64,000 bases of DNA. It comes from Phaeosaccion multiseriatum (taxonomy: Eukaryota; Ochrophyta, other classes). Positions 34,542-44,861 of this stretch are shown in pieces. The DNA lies in contig OZ218954.1 in assembly GCA_965112735.1 (NCBI GenBank), forward strand, positions 3,286,001-3,350,000, read 5' to 3'. The stretch's first letter is position 1. Each line of letters starts with the position of its first letter. The translations under genes and the position numbers were made by a program. The notes beneath the pieces are model-generated. The model did no database searches and was not told the DNA's origin. It saw only the letters and a program-made list of their open reading frames with translations.

Positions 34542-37076
34542 ATGAATGGACGGGTGCTTGTCCCAGTGCTCCCTCCGCACCCTGTCTTGTCCAAGGCGAA
34601 GCAATACGTACGGAGACAGAGCTCAGATGCAATCCACGTCGTTCCGGCTGCTAAACCTGGGCGGCTGACCAGGAATTCACTGCAGCAGCGACAGCAGAAG
34701 GAGCATGACCAGAAGCAGCAGAGTGCCGGACCCACGCCAAGGCCGTCGTCATCAGGAGAAGGGGTGCCATCACCAGGAGAATCATCCTCTCCACCCTTGG
34801 CCGCCGCCCCGGTGGGAGGAGGTCGAGTCATCGCGCCGTTCAAGCGAGGCTCAAAGAACACTGGCATTCCCGGCAAACTAGTCGTACTCAGCTACAACAT
34901 CCTCGCGAACTGCAACACCAGCAAGGCCCCCTACGCGAGCAATGCGGTGTTGAGCTGGGCGTCGCGAAGACAGGCCCTCCTCCTGGAGATTGTAGGGCCG
35001 AAGGCCGACGTGCTCTGCTTGCAAGACGTTGAGTTCTTTGACTGGTGGCAAGGGGAGCTGGGGAACTACGGATACGACTGCGTCTTTTGCCAGATGAGAA
35101 ACGCCGTTAGTAGCCGCAGAGAGGGAATTGTGATTGCGTGGAATCGAGACATGTTTCAGCTATTTCGCAGTGAGGAGCTCTTGCTCTATCGCCTCGGGGA
35201 GGATGAAGAGGATGACCTTGTCGCTTCTCGTGCGTCCAGCGCTGATAATGTGGCTCTCTTGTGCGCCCTGCAGCCCTGGGAGAACTCCGCCCACCCGAGC
35301 GGACTCTGCGTGGTGAGTGAGTGAGTGAGTGAGTGAGTGAGTGAGTGAGTGAGTGAGTGAGTGAGTGAGTGAGTGAGTAAGCAAGGGCAACGCAGTGTAT
35401 GTGAAGCGAGGTGGTTGGTAATGCAGTTAGTGTATGCAGAATTTGGTGCCAGTTTTGGGGATGGGTGGTTAGTTAGCCTTTCCCTCTAGCGCCTCGCTAT
35501 TGCTGCCTTCTCGTTCTCGCAACAAGGGCTCCACTGTCCTGGCACTCACTCACTGCCCTGATACTCGCAACTACAGTTCTGACACTCACGCACTCACTCA
35601 CCCACTTCCTCAGGCCTGTGCTCAGCTCTACGAGGGAGACCTCCGTAGGTGTATGGACACAGACTTGAACAACATCGACGATCGGGTCAGGCAGCTGCAG
35701 GTACAACGTTTCAGTTTTCTCAATCTCAATTTGCACCACCCACTCACTCGCCCCAACCACCCACCCACCCACCCACCCACCCACCCCACCTCGCACCCCT
35801 CCCACCAAAAAAGGTGCGGGGCCTGACCCAAACCATTGAGGTGTTTAACGGCGACTTCCAACTGCCCGTGGTGGTAAGCGGTACCTTCAATTGCACTCCT
35901 GCCTCCAACCCGTACGAGATGCTCATCCATGGCAACACACCCGTCAATCCAAGCCCACCCCCCACGCCCACCACGCCCCTCGTGACGGTGCTCTCACCCG
36001 CTTCGGCACGTGTGGAGTGGCCGTGTCCACCCATCAATCCAGCGGTGGATCCTCCGGTGCACGGCTATTGGGTGACGTGGTGCCCGGGGGGGAGCAGCTT
36101 CTTACGCTTCACGGAGAGGAGGTGGGTTCGTTGAGGGTGTGGCGAAGGATGGCAGTGGAGGTGTGGGGTGGGGGGTTGTATGATAAAAGGGGGGGAGGTG
36201 AGGGTACCTAGGGAGAGAGAGAGAGAGAGAGATAGAAGAGGTGAGGGAAACGAGAAAGGGAGAGGGAAAGAGAGCGGGAGGAAGAGGGAGAGACAGCGGG
36301 GGGAAGAGTCGGTGTGATGTGTGCTATGTGCTGAGCGAAGTACGTGACACACCCTAACTCCCCCAAACTTGTTCTGTGTTGGTGCCGTCTTCTGCTCTGC
36401 TGCTGTATCACCAACTGCTGCAGGTTCATCAGTGAGATGCAGTCGCTCGTGTATGATGTGGTGCCTGGGCCGGATGGAGGTAAGAAGACCATTCAGAACC
36501 CGCTTAGGAGCACCATCATCACTGGACTCAGCTCGGGCCTCGCTTACGAGTTCCAGGTGAGAGGTGTATGGGCAGTGTAGAGGTGTATGGGGCAGGGCGG
36601 AAGAGCTTAGCGACAGCAACAGGGTGTCAAGACAGGGTAGTGGGTGTCAGGACAGGATGGGGAGATTAAGAAGGATGGCCTCTCGCCCCTCTTCTGATTC
36701 GATGACCATCGTCACCACACAACTCGACACCCTGTCCCACGCTCTCTTTCCTATCCCCGGTCTTCTTCCTCCTCCTCCTCCTCCTCCTCCTCCTCCTCCT
36801 CCTCCTCCTCCTCCTCCTCCTCCTCCTCCTCCTCCTCCTCCTCCTCCTCCTCCTCCTCCTCCTCCTCCTCCTCCTCCTCCTCCTCCTCCTCCTCCTCCTC
36901 CTCCTATGCACACACCTGTAAACAAAGGTGTGTGCGGTGAACGAGTTGGGCATCAGTCCCTGGAGCCCCCCAAGCACCCCCCACTACATGCAAACCATCA
37001 AGGGCATTGAGGCAGAAGGGAGGCACTTGCTCGGCGTGGAGAGTATCAAGCGGTGAGTGTGTGTGTGTGTGTGTGC

Positions 37077-37125
<49 letters not shown>

Positions 37126-39552
37126 TGTGTGTGTGTGTGTGTGTGCGTGCGTGTGTGCATGTGCGTACGTGTGTGTACGTGCGCTTGCACTCAGGCTCGG
37201 TGGTCTTTTCCATGTTGCTCCCACCCTCTTACACCCTCCACGTCACACTACATACACACATACATACATACATATACATACATACATACATACATACGTA
37301 CATACATACATACATATATACATACATACATACATACATACATACATACATACATACATACATACATACATACATACATACATACATACATACATACATA
37401 CATACATACATACATACATACATACATACATACATACATACATACATACATACATACATACATACATACATACATACATACATACGTACATTCATACATT
37501 CATACACCACCACCACACATACGTACCACCCACTACAGCGTTCGACAGAGGGAAGACGCCCATCGACTAGAGAGACAGGGCGGAATCATCGCCCCTAAAG
37601 ACCAACGCAAATATGACCTTCACAAGTACGTCAAGGTGCCTGGCCTGGTGGGAGCAGAGCTCGCGCACGCACACACATATCCACTGGCGTCCATCTCGGG
37701 CATGACCCCTCGAAGGAGTGACGGGGAAGAGGTGATGGATCAGGTGAGGAATAAGACGGTGCATGGCTACCCGGAAACCACCACAGCTACGGCAGTTGGT
37801 GAAACGACAGGAAGTGTGGGGTCCTCCTCTAGCGCTAGTCGGGACAGCCTCTACGGAGACGGTTATGATGATGAGGAGGAGGAGGAGGAGGGTCGTCAAC
37901 ACCACCTGGTGATACAACAGCAGCAAGAAGAGAAGAAGGGCGACCACCACCCCGAAGCGCGGGAGGGCGGGGCGCTTCCACCCTCCTCATCCTCACCACC
38001 ACTGCCATCTGTAGTACGCCCCTCGACCACCGGCAAGACCAAGACCAATACCGAGTACCTGGTGTCAGAGAGGGAGTCGGTGAGGGCTCGGGCGCGGCAT
38101 GTGCGGTGTCTGCAGCGGTCGGGGGCGAGCGGTGCCCGTGAGACAGAGCGGTAAGTCATACACACCGTTCCTCCCTCTCTCCCTTCTTCCCTCCCTCCCG
38201 GCCTCCCTCCCTCCCTCCCTCCCTCCCTCCCTCCCTCCCTCCCTCCCTCCCTCCCTCCCTCCCTCCCTCCCTCCCTCCCTCCCTCCGTCCGTCCCTCCCT
38301 CCGTCCCTCCCTCCCTCCCTCCGTCCGTCCCTCCCTCCCTCCCTCCGTCCCTCCCTCCCTCCCTCCCTCCCTCCCTCCCTCCCTCCCTCCCTCCCTCCCT
38401 CCCTCCCTCCCTCCCTCCCTCCCTCCCTCCCTCCCTCCCTCCCTCCCTCCCTCCCTCCCTCCCTCCCTCCCTCCCTCCCTCCCTCCCTCCCTCCCTCCCT
38501 CCCTCCCTCCCTCCCTCCCTCCCTCCCTCCCTCCCTCCCTCCCTCCCTCCCTCCCTCCCTCCCTCCCTCCCTCCCTCCCTCCCTCCCTCCCTCCCTCCCT
38601 CCCTCCCTCCCTCCCTCCCTCCCTCCCTCCCTCCCTCCCTCCGTCCCTCCCTCCCTCCTCTCCTCTCCGTACGGACCAATCTAAGCACATGCGCATCATC
38701 CTGTAACAATCCATAACTTTAAAACCTTATGTACGCTCCTTTTGTGCCATTTGTGAAGGTATGTGCACTCGCTGGAGCTGCGCAGTGCCTACACCACCTA
38801 CAGTGGGGGAGGAGAGCCCAGCTGTACCCTTTCATCCGACGTGTTCACGGTGAGAGGATGGCAGTTGATGGAGGGGGTGGAGGGGAGGATGGCAGTTGAT
38901 GGAAGAGAGGGTAGCAATCGATGAAGGAGAGTGCGGCAGTGGATGGGGAGGGCTCGACTCTTATCGTTTCACGCTACCTCAAACACTTGACTTTCTTCTT
39001 CCCCAACTAACCTTCTCACTTGACCGTAACTGTTCACGAACCTCCCTTTCACCTCAACGTAACTGTCATTCGTAACCGCCATTCCTTCCACCCCAGGGGG
39101 TGGTGGATTACATCATGTTCACAGCAGACAGCCTCGTGGCCGGGGAGGTACTCTCTATTCCCGACTTTGAAGAGCTGAAGGGGTTGGACATCCAGGGCAC
39201 CTTGTTGGTGCCGGACATTCCCCATGCTACCGTCCAACCCTTAGCCTGGGAGGGGATGGAGGCGTGGGAGGGGGAGGGAGGAGGTGAAGGGGACGTGTCG
39301 TCGTCATCTGTTGTGGAGGAGAACAGCACGGCCACCAGCGGTGGGAGTGGGAGTGGGAGTGTGAGTGTGAGTGTGAGTGCGAGTGAGAGTGCGAGAGCAG
39401 ATGCCTACATGGGGGAGTGGATGCCGAATCTTGTGGCCAATTTGGATTCGATGCACCATTGGCTGCCCAATGAGACCTTCCCTTCGAATCACCTCATGCT
39501 GCTTGCCCATCTGTATTTCCGAGTTGATGAAACGGCCTCCACGTGGCACTGA
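34542..39552 (+). CDS. CCR4-type endonuclease/exonuclease/phosphatase-fold protein with inserted fibronectin III domain
   Basis: Exons 34542-35312, 35527-35700, 35814-36121, 36424-36556, 36928-37052, 37539-38150, 38759-38849 and 39097-39552 give 889 residues; exon 2 borders are the least sure. The EEP fold of CCR4/ANGEL/nocturnin proteins is visible in LSYNILANCNTSKAPYAS (about 115), ADVLCLQDVEFF (159), VVVSGTFNCTPASNPYEML (335), FTGVVDYIMF (738) and PSNHLMLLAH (867). Between the last motifs a fibronectin III domain is inserted (VEWPCPPINPAVDPPVHGYW ... GLSSGLAYEFQVCAVNELGIS), then a basic and acidic low-complexity linker. Active nucleases of this group have E, DFN and SDH where this one has D (LQDVE), TFN and SNH, so it is probably catalytically weak or dead. 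A role in mRNA decay is therefore doubtful. Confidence 0.84.
35313..35382 (+). repeat. (GTGA)n starting at a splice donor
   Basis: The donor GTGAGT is the first unit of about 16 tandem GTGA repeats, so many equivalent donor sequences follow the exon. Confidence 0.95.
36761..36906 (+). repeat. (CTC)n trinucleotide tract
   Basis: About 140 bp of perfect CTC in the intron before EEP-gene exon 5. It ends 20 bp before the acceptor at 36927. Confidence 0.97.
37053..37500 (+). repeat. (GT)n at the donor followed by (CATA)n
   Basis: The intron after EEP-gene exon 5 begins with about 115 bp of (GT)n/GTGC directly at the donor, then about 250 bp of (CATA)n from about 37246. The middle and right half are nearly perfect. 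Confidence 0.97.
38165..38660 (+). repeat. About 480-bp (CCCT)n tract
   Basis: Nearly perfect CCTC units with a few CCGT variants fill most of the 608-bp intron between EEP-gene exons 6 and 7. It is among the longest simple repeats here and is a strict polypyrimidine tract on the coding strand. Confidence 0.98.
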
Positions 39553-40922
39553 CATACTTCTGCTAATTAGATTTGAAAGTTGATCTCTTTCTGTTGTTGG
39601 TTGGGTGGTTGGTTGGTTGGTTGGTTGATAGTTTGCTTGGAAGTAAGCACCCCTTTTTGTATATAGACTGAAAACTGGACGTGCTGGAGCTTCATCGTAG
39701 GAATCAATCAGGAGAGGCGCAAGGTGTCTCTCTTAAGGAACGCTCCAAGAATGGTCCCAAGGAAAATCTAATCAAATGCTTCTTTTCTTATTGTAATGTG
39801 TATTCCCATAATTTTTCTCATTTTAAATTAAAATTAATGAATGTGGTATGTGCCTCTATTTGCCGCCATCTACCGCCCTCTCCGAGGGGTTTCTCCGAGG
39901 TGACAATGGTCAATCGGTCGACCGATCGCAAAGGTCATTCAAGACATCCATACCGCAGCACAAGAAAGGAAGGATTTTGTCCGAGGAGGAGCCCGTGATG
40001 AATGAGGCGCCCAATGGTCAGCGCTCAGTGCTCAGTACTCAGTCGCCTCTGCTCTCATCGCGTGCTCTGGTCGGCCGTCTCCCCCCCCTCTCGCCCCCCC
40101 CCCCAATGAGGGAGGCCCAAGGAGGTCAACCGGTTCGGTCTCGACGACCCAGGAACGGCCCCAGTCAGTCAGCCCCTGGGGTCTTGTCTTCCACAGCATA
40201 GCATAGCGTGTTGGTGCTTCAAGGAAAAAAGCCAGCCAACCAGCCAGTGCTGTGAGTGCTTTGATTCGCCCCTCCACCGCTGCCCGCTTCGACTCCGGAC
40301 TGGTCCCAGACTGGTTCATGCCTTGCATTACTCTCCACACCTTACACTCCGCTTGGTGCTTGGCAGTGGGCCGAGAAGTAAGGGCTGTTGTATCACCAAC
40401 TGCTGCTGTTGATGCTGCTTGTACGCAAACTGCTGCTGTGTCACCGACTGCTGCCATGCTACATCAAAGCCTGCGCCCGGTTCCTCTAGACACGAACAGG
40501 TGCTCGGCACCGCACATTCTCGAATGGAGCCACGCCTTCTCTATCTCCCTCTCCCCCTCTTTGAGTGGAGCCATGCCTCCTTCTCTCTCCCTCCCACTTT
40601 GAGTGGAGTCTCTCATCTTCTCGGTCTCCCTCCCCCCCTCCCTCCTATCGTAAGGCCATGCGCAGAGCTGCTCGCCTGTTGAGCCATTGATTCCCCATCC
40701 TGGCTTCGTCAAGAACATCCCCTCCCCCATCCGGAGCAGTTTGCCTTGCCGTAGGGAGCGGGAGGAACCATCCTGACGGGGCTCGGAAGTCCGAAGCGAG
40801 GCCTCAGCAAGTCTTCGCCGGCGCCGGCTGACCTCGTTAGTTTGACTATGTCTCTATGTCTCTTTCCCCTCCTCATTTACTGCGCTCGCTCACTCAGTTC
40901 GCTCAGCTCGCTCAGTGCTGAC
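39553..40922. other. Convergent 3' intergenic region
   Basis: Lies between the EEP-fold (+) and YIPF (-) genes. It has a (GGTT)n stretch near 39600, an AT-rich region at 39780-39840 and two reverse copies of the dispersed motif only 45 bp apart (40386-40407 and 40434-40455). The minus strand between 40032 and 40350 reads a non-repetitive frame (KHQAECKVWRVMQGMNQSG), with GRIKALTALAGWLAFFLEAP further on, that could be a fragment of a gene, but I find no start, splice partners or family. Confidence 0.5.
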
Positions 40923-41795
40923 TCAGTAACTGTAAAAGAACCAAATGAGCACCACCATAAACGTCACCTCCGACACCACGACAATGCCCATCGCCTTGGT
41001 CCTCATATCCTCCGTCACTGCCGTTTGCATCTGACGAAGGAGAAACATAGAGGCCCAGCCCGCTGCCAGAGGGAGGGCCAGATACTCGATGAAGGGCAAG
41101 GGTAGCGCACAGAGGACGCTGAAGGGCACATAGGCTGTGTGCGAGTAACCCGTAATGCAGAGCGTCTGTGGCAGGGACAGAGGCAGCATGGCGAACATGG
41201 ATACGGAGGCAACCACAGAGGCGCCATATACGGTGCAGAGGGCCGTCACCACAAGGCGAAAGTCGTACGTTCTATGCAAGTTGGCGCCCACGCTCAGTGT
41301 AAAGATAAATGTGTTGAGGACCCAAAACGGCCCATACAAGTCCGGCACCGCGAGAAGGCTCTTGCCTCTGGCCTTGTCGCCCCCCGAGGCGCTGCTACCA
41401 CCCGCTTCCGTGCAGGGCTGCAAGAGGGCGTCGCCCGATCCCGTCTCTTCATCTCCTCCTCCTGCTGCTGCTCCTGTTCTCAATCCTCTCCAGGGTGTCA
41501 TTGCGCTCTTTAGCCTCTCCTTCACCGTCTCCGTATCGAGGTCGAAGTAGGGGCGGAACAAGCCAAGCGAAGGCATCCCCCGAAACCCTCCTCCCATCGC
41601 CTCTGGTGGTGCTACCCCCCTTCCCCGTGCTGCTGCTTTGTCTTCGTTGCCGCTCATCAGCAGAGTGGTGTCCTCCACGAGAGATGGGAGACCCTCGTGC
41701 CAGTCTTGCTCTTCCTCTCCGTCAGGGAGGGAAGGTCCCTGACCCCCAACCTCCCCCTCTGCCCAGGAAGGACGTCTGGGCTCTGCCGTCATCAT
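40923..41795 (-). CDS. YIPF1/YIPF2-type Yip1-domain membrane protein
   Basis: Single-exon gene, 290 residues, for a Golgi/ER membrane protein of the Yip1 domain family, whose members bind Rab GTPases and help vesicle traffic. The N-terminal about 150 residues are acidic, Gly-rich and probably cytosolic, with the family segment YFDLDTETVKERLKSAMTPW. Then PDLYGPFWVLNTFIFTLSV begins five closely spaced hydrophobic helices: LNTFIFTLSVGANL, TALCTVYGASVVASVSMFAM, the short GYSHTAYVPFSVLCALPL, the segment around ALPLAAGWASMFLL, and a C-terminal GIVVVSEVTFMVVLIWFFY. The PDLYGPFW and GYS..YVPF motifs are typical for YIPF1/2. A second Met directly follows the first. It is divergent from EXO1 across a 344-bp gap. 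Confidence 0.86.
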   Translation of the reverse strand: MMTAEPRRPSWAEGEVGGQGPSLPDGEEEQDWHEGLPSLVEDTTLLMSGNEDKAAARGRGVAPPEAMGGGFRGMPSLGLFRPYFDLDTETVKERLKSAMTPWRGLRTGAAAGGGDEETGSGDALLQPCTEAGGSSASGGDKARGKSLLAVPDLYGPFWVLNTFIFTLSVGANLHRTYDFRLVVTALCTVYGASVVASVSMFAMLPLSLPQTLCITGYSHTAYVPFSVLCALPLPFIEYLALPLAAGWASMFLLRQMQTAVTEDMRTKAMGIVVVSEVTFMVVLIWFFYSY

Positions 41796-42139
41796 CCTTC
41801 CTTTTTCACAAGGGAACCTCTCAAAGCAAGGAGAGAGCTCTAGGCAACAAGTCGTCTCGACTAAGAGCCGGACAAGGTCGTGACAAGAATGGGATAAGGT
41901 AGTTGATGCGGACGGGACAAGTGCTACAGGCTCGCTTTTAATACCCTTCTCTCTCCGCCGCCCCTTTTAGTATCGTCGGGGAGTCGCTCACAGATGGCCT
42001 CTGGAGACAGAGATGTGGAAGCTGCTTCCAATCAAACTGCCTCTGGCGCCATTCCCCAAGGCCTTTGTACAGGATGCCGTAGCGTAGCCCCAACACTTTC
42101 ATAGAGAGGCGCAGCTTTGCGGAAGCAGTTGCGGCGAGG
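41796..42139. promoter_or_regulatory. Shared promoter gap, YIPF / EXO1
   Basis: 344 bp between divergent start codons. No simple repeat and no recognisable core element. Confidence 0.45.
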
Positions 42140-43586
42140 ATGGGAATACCCGGCCTCCTTCCCAAGCTGAGTAGCATTTCCCGGCAAGTCCACATCAGTG
42201 CCTATCGAGGCAAGAGGGTGGCCGTCGACGCCTCCTGCTGGTGAGCTCAAGGGAGGGAATGGCAGAGGGGTGGGCCGGCGCTGGGGGGGGCGCGATGGAA
42301 TAAACTTTGTTTGTGGAAACAAAGGGGGGTGGGGGGTGGGGAGAAGCAGGGAGAAAGGGTCCTCTAGTATATGAAGCAGCAGCAGCAGTAGTAGTAGCAG
42401 ATGGAGAAGGAGAAGAGGAAGTGTTAGGAATTGGAAGCGGATGAGATGACCCTCCTTGCCCTTTACATGCCTCCCTCACTTCTCATCCTCTGACCCACCC
42501 TCCCCACTCCCCCCCGGCCCCACTGTTTGCTCTCATCCTCGTGCTGCTTCGTCTCTCTATTAGGCTGCACAAAGGGGCCTTCACGTGCAGCTTGGAACTA
42601 GCAACTGGCGTCAAGACCGACAGGTGAGGGAGGTGGCGCGATGAGCGATCAGCACCATGTGGAGGAGCCATGCACCCACGCGTTGTGTCGGCCGAACGGT
42701 GAAAAGCATGCATCCCGCTAACCAAGGCATCCATCGAATGGCTTTACCTTATGATCTTGTGTCCTAGACAACAAGCTGCATAGCGTTATATAGCCCCTCT
42801 GCCCTTCGTACCCACACCGCGGGCCTCCCCCGTGACTCTTTCGTGTTAACCTGCCCCTTCCCCCGCCTCCCACCCTGGTAGCTACTGCTGCTGCTTCTAC
42901 TGCTGTATCACCAACTGCTACTGCTGCTGCTGCCGCTGCTGCTTCCTGGTGGCGGTCCCGTGCCTTTGGATGACTGCGTGCGTGCGTTCGCGTGGTGCCT
43001 TGTCACAGGTTCGTCGTGTACTGCCTGAAGCTGGTAGGGCTGCTGCTGGAAAATGGGGTGCATCCAACCCTCGTGTTCGACGGCAAGCCTATGCCCAGCA
43101 AGATTGTCTACGCAAAGAGGAGAGAGATGAGGAAGACGGCTCTGGCCAAGGGGCATGCTGCACTGGCCGCTGGTGAGTGAGGGAGAAGAGGGGAGGGGAG
43201 GGGAGGGAGGGAGGGAGGAAGGGGGGAGGGAAGGAGAAAGGGAGGGAGGGAGGGGGAGGAGAGGAGAGAGAGAGTGATGAATGGGTGAGTGAGTGAGTGA
43301 GATCGTATCTACAGGGGAGGCAGGGGCAGACTCGAAGTACTTTGCTCAATGGGGAGCGATCCTTGTACTCGAGAGGCGTCTCCCTTCCCTCTCCAGATGC
43401 AGCACAGCAACAGAGCGGTTGAACAATCGTGCGGTCCTGTCTGAAGAGGGGGGGAGGAGAGCACTGTGATGGCATGCTGCTGCCCTTGACCCATACAAAT
43501 CTGCCCTTGACTCAAGCAGTGCTGCTGCTGTGGCTGTTGCTGCTCTCTGTGACACCAATGGTGACTGACCCTTTGCTCTACATGTG

Positions 43587-43624
<38 letters not shown>

Positions 43625-44795
43625 GTGAAGGTGAGAACGAGGCCGCCCGCAGCCACTTCAAGAAAGCCATCACGGTGACTGCGGACATGTGTCAGCAACT
43701 CATGTGCAGCCTCAGGAAGATGAAGGTGAGAGAAAGGGGGAGAGAACGAGAGAGACGGGGAGAGGAAGAGAGAGAGACACTCCGCTCCACTCCCTCTTCT
43801 TCCTTCCGTTTGCCCCTCTTGGTGTCTCTCCCTTTCTCCCTTCTCCACCAATACCCACTCCTCACTCTGTACCAAAATGTTTTGTGCCTCTTGGTGTCTC
43901 TCCCTCTCTCCCTCTGTCCCTTCTCCTATCGCTAACCATGACCCATGACCCCCTCCGAACACTACTGAAAGGTGCGATTCATGGTCGCTCCTTATGAGGC
44001 TGATGCTCAAATGGTCTTTCTCGCTATGCATGGGATGGTGGACGCGATCATCACAGAAGACAGCGACGTGCTCGTGTATGGGGGGTGCGCAAGGATGCTG
44101 TTTAAACTTGATGCTAGCAGCGGGAGTGGGCAGGAGATTCAGAAGAAGAACTTTGCGGCCAACGAGGGCCTCCGGTTCGTGGGTTGGTGAGTTGGTGCTA
44201 CGGGAGCGGGGGGAGGGGAGGCCGGGGAGGCAGGGGCGAAGGGAGGCACCTTCGAAAGGTCAAAAAACAACTGAAACTGAAGCCCCCTCTCCTCCCCTCC
44301 GTTCCTTTCCGGTGACCTGCTCTCTCCTTCTCATGTATGACCCATCCACTGTCATTCCCTATTTCGACACATCCACTGCCATCCATGCCCTATGTATGGC
44401 CCATCCACTGCCATCGCAGGACGAGTGGGATGTTCCTCGACATGTGTCTGTTGGCAGGTGAGGGAGGGAGGGAGGGAACTGAGTGAGTGAGTGAGTGAGT
44501 GAGTTTCAGTTTGCGAGTGAGTGAGTGAGTGAGTGGTGGGTTGTGATAGGACGTGACTCCGAATGTAACCCCCACTCCCCGCCCCTACTTTACTAACCCG
44601 CGCTTTTTCGTCCATTCACTCAACCAATCAGTCAAGCACTCACTCAATCTCTTCTTTAACTCTCTCTCTCCCTCTCGCTCTCGCTCTCGCTCTCTCTCCC
44701 TTCTCCCTCTCTTTTTCTCTTTCCCTCTCTCTTTCCTCTCGCTCTCGCTCTCGCTCTCTCTCTCTCTCTCTTTCCCTTTCTGTTTCTCTCTCTCC

Positions 44796-44861
<66 letters not shown>

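Noticed and set aside
36564-37010. Open frame with a long Pro run (and poly-Gly/Arg on the other strand)
   Set aside because: Produced by the intronic (CTC)n tract; the true exon at 36928 uses another frame that fits the fibronectin III domain.
37057-38154. Long open frame with CV and HTYI repeats
   Set aside because: The first 480 bp are (GT)n and (CATA)n intron; only the part from 37539 is exon.
37896-38714. Long minus-strand Gly/Arg/Glu repeat frame and the plus-strand PSLP repeat frame
   Set aside because: Stop-free only because of the (CCCT)n tract; no start, splice or homology support.
40032-40350. Non-repetitive minus-strand frame in the convergent gap
   Set aside because: Composition is protein-like, but there is no start, splice partner or recognisable family; recorded only as a remark.
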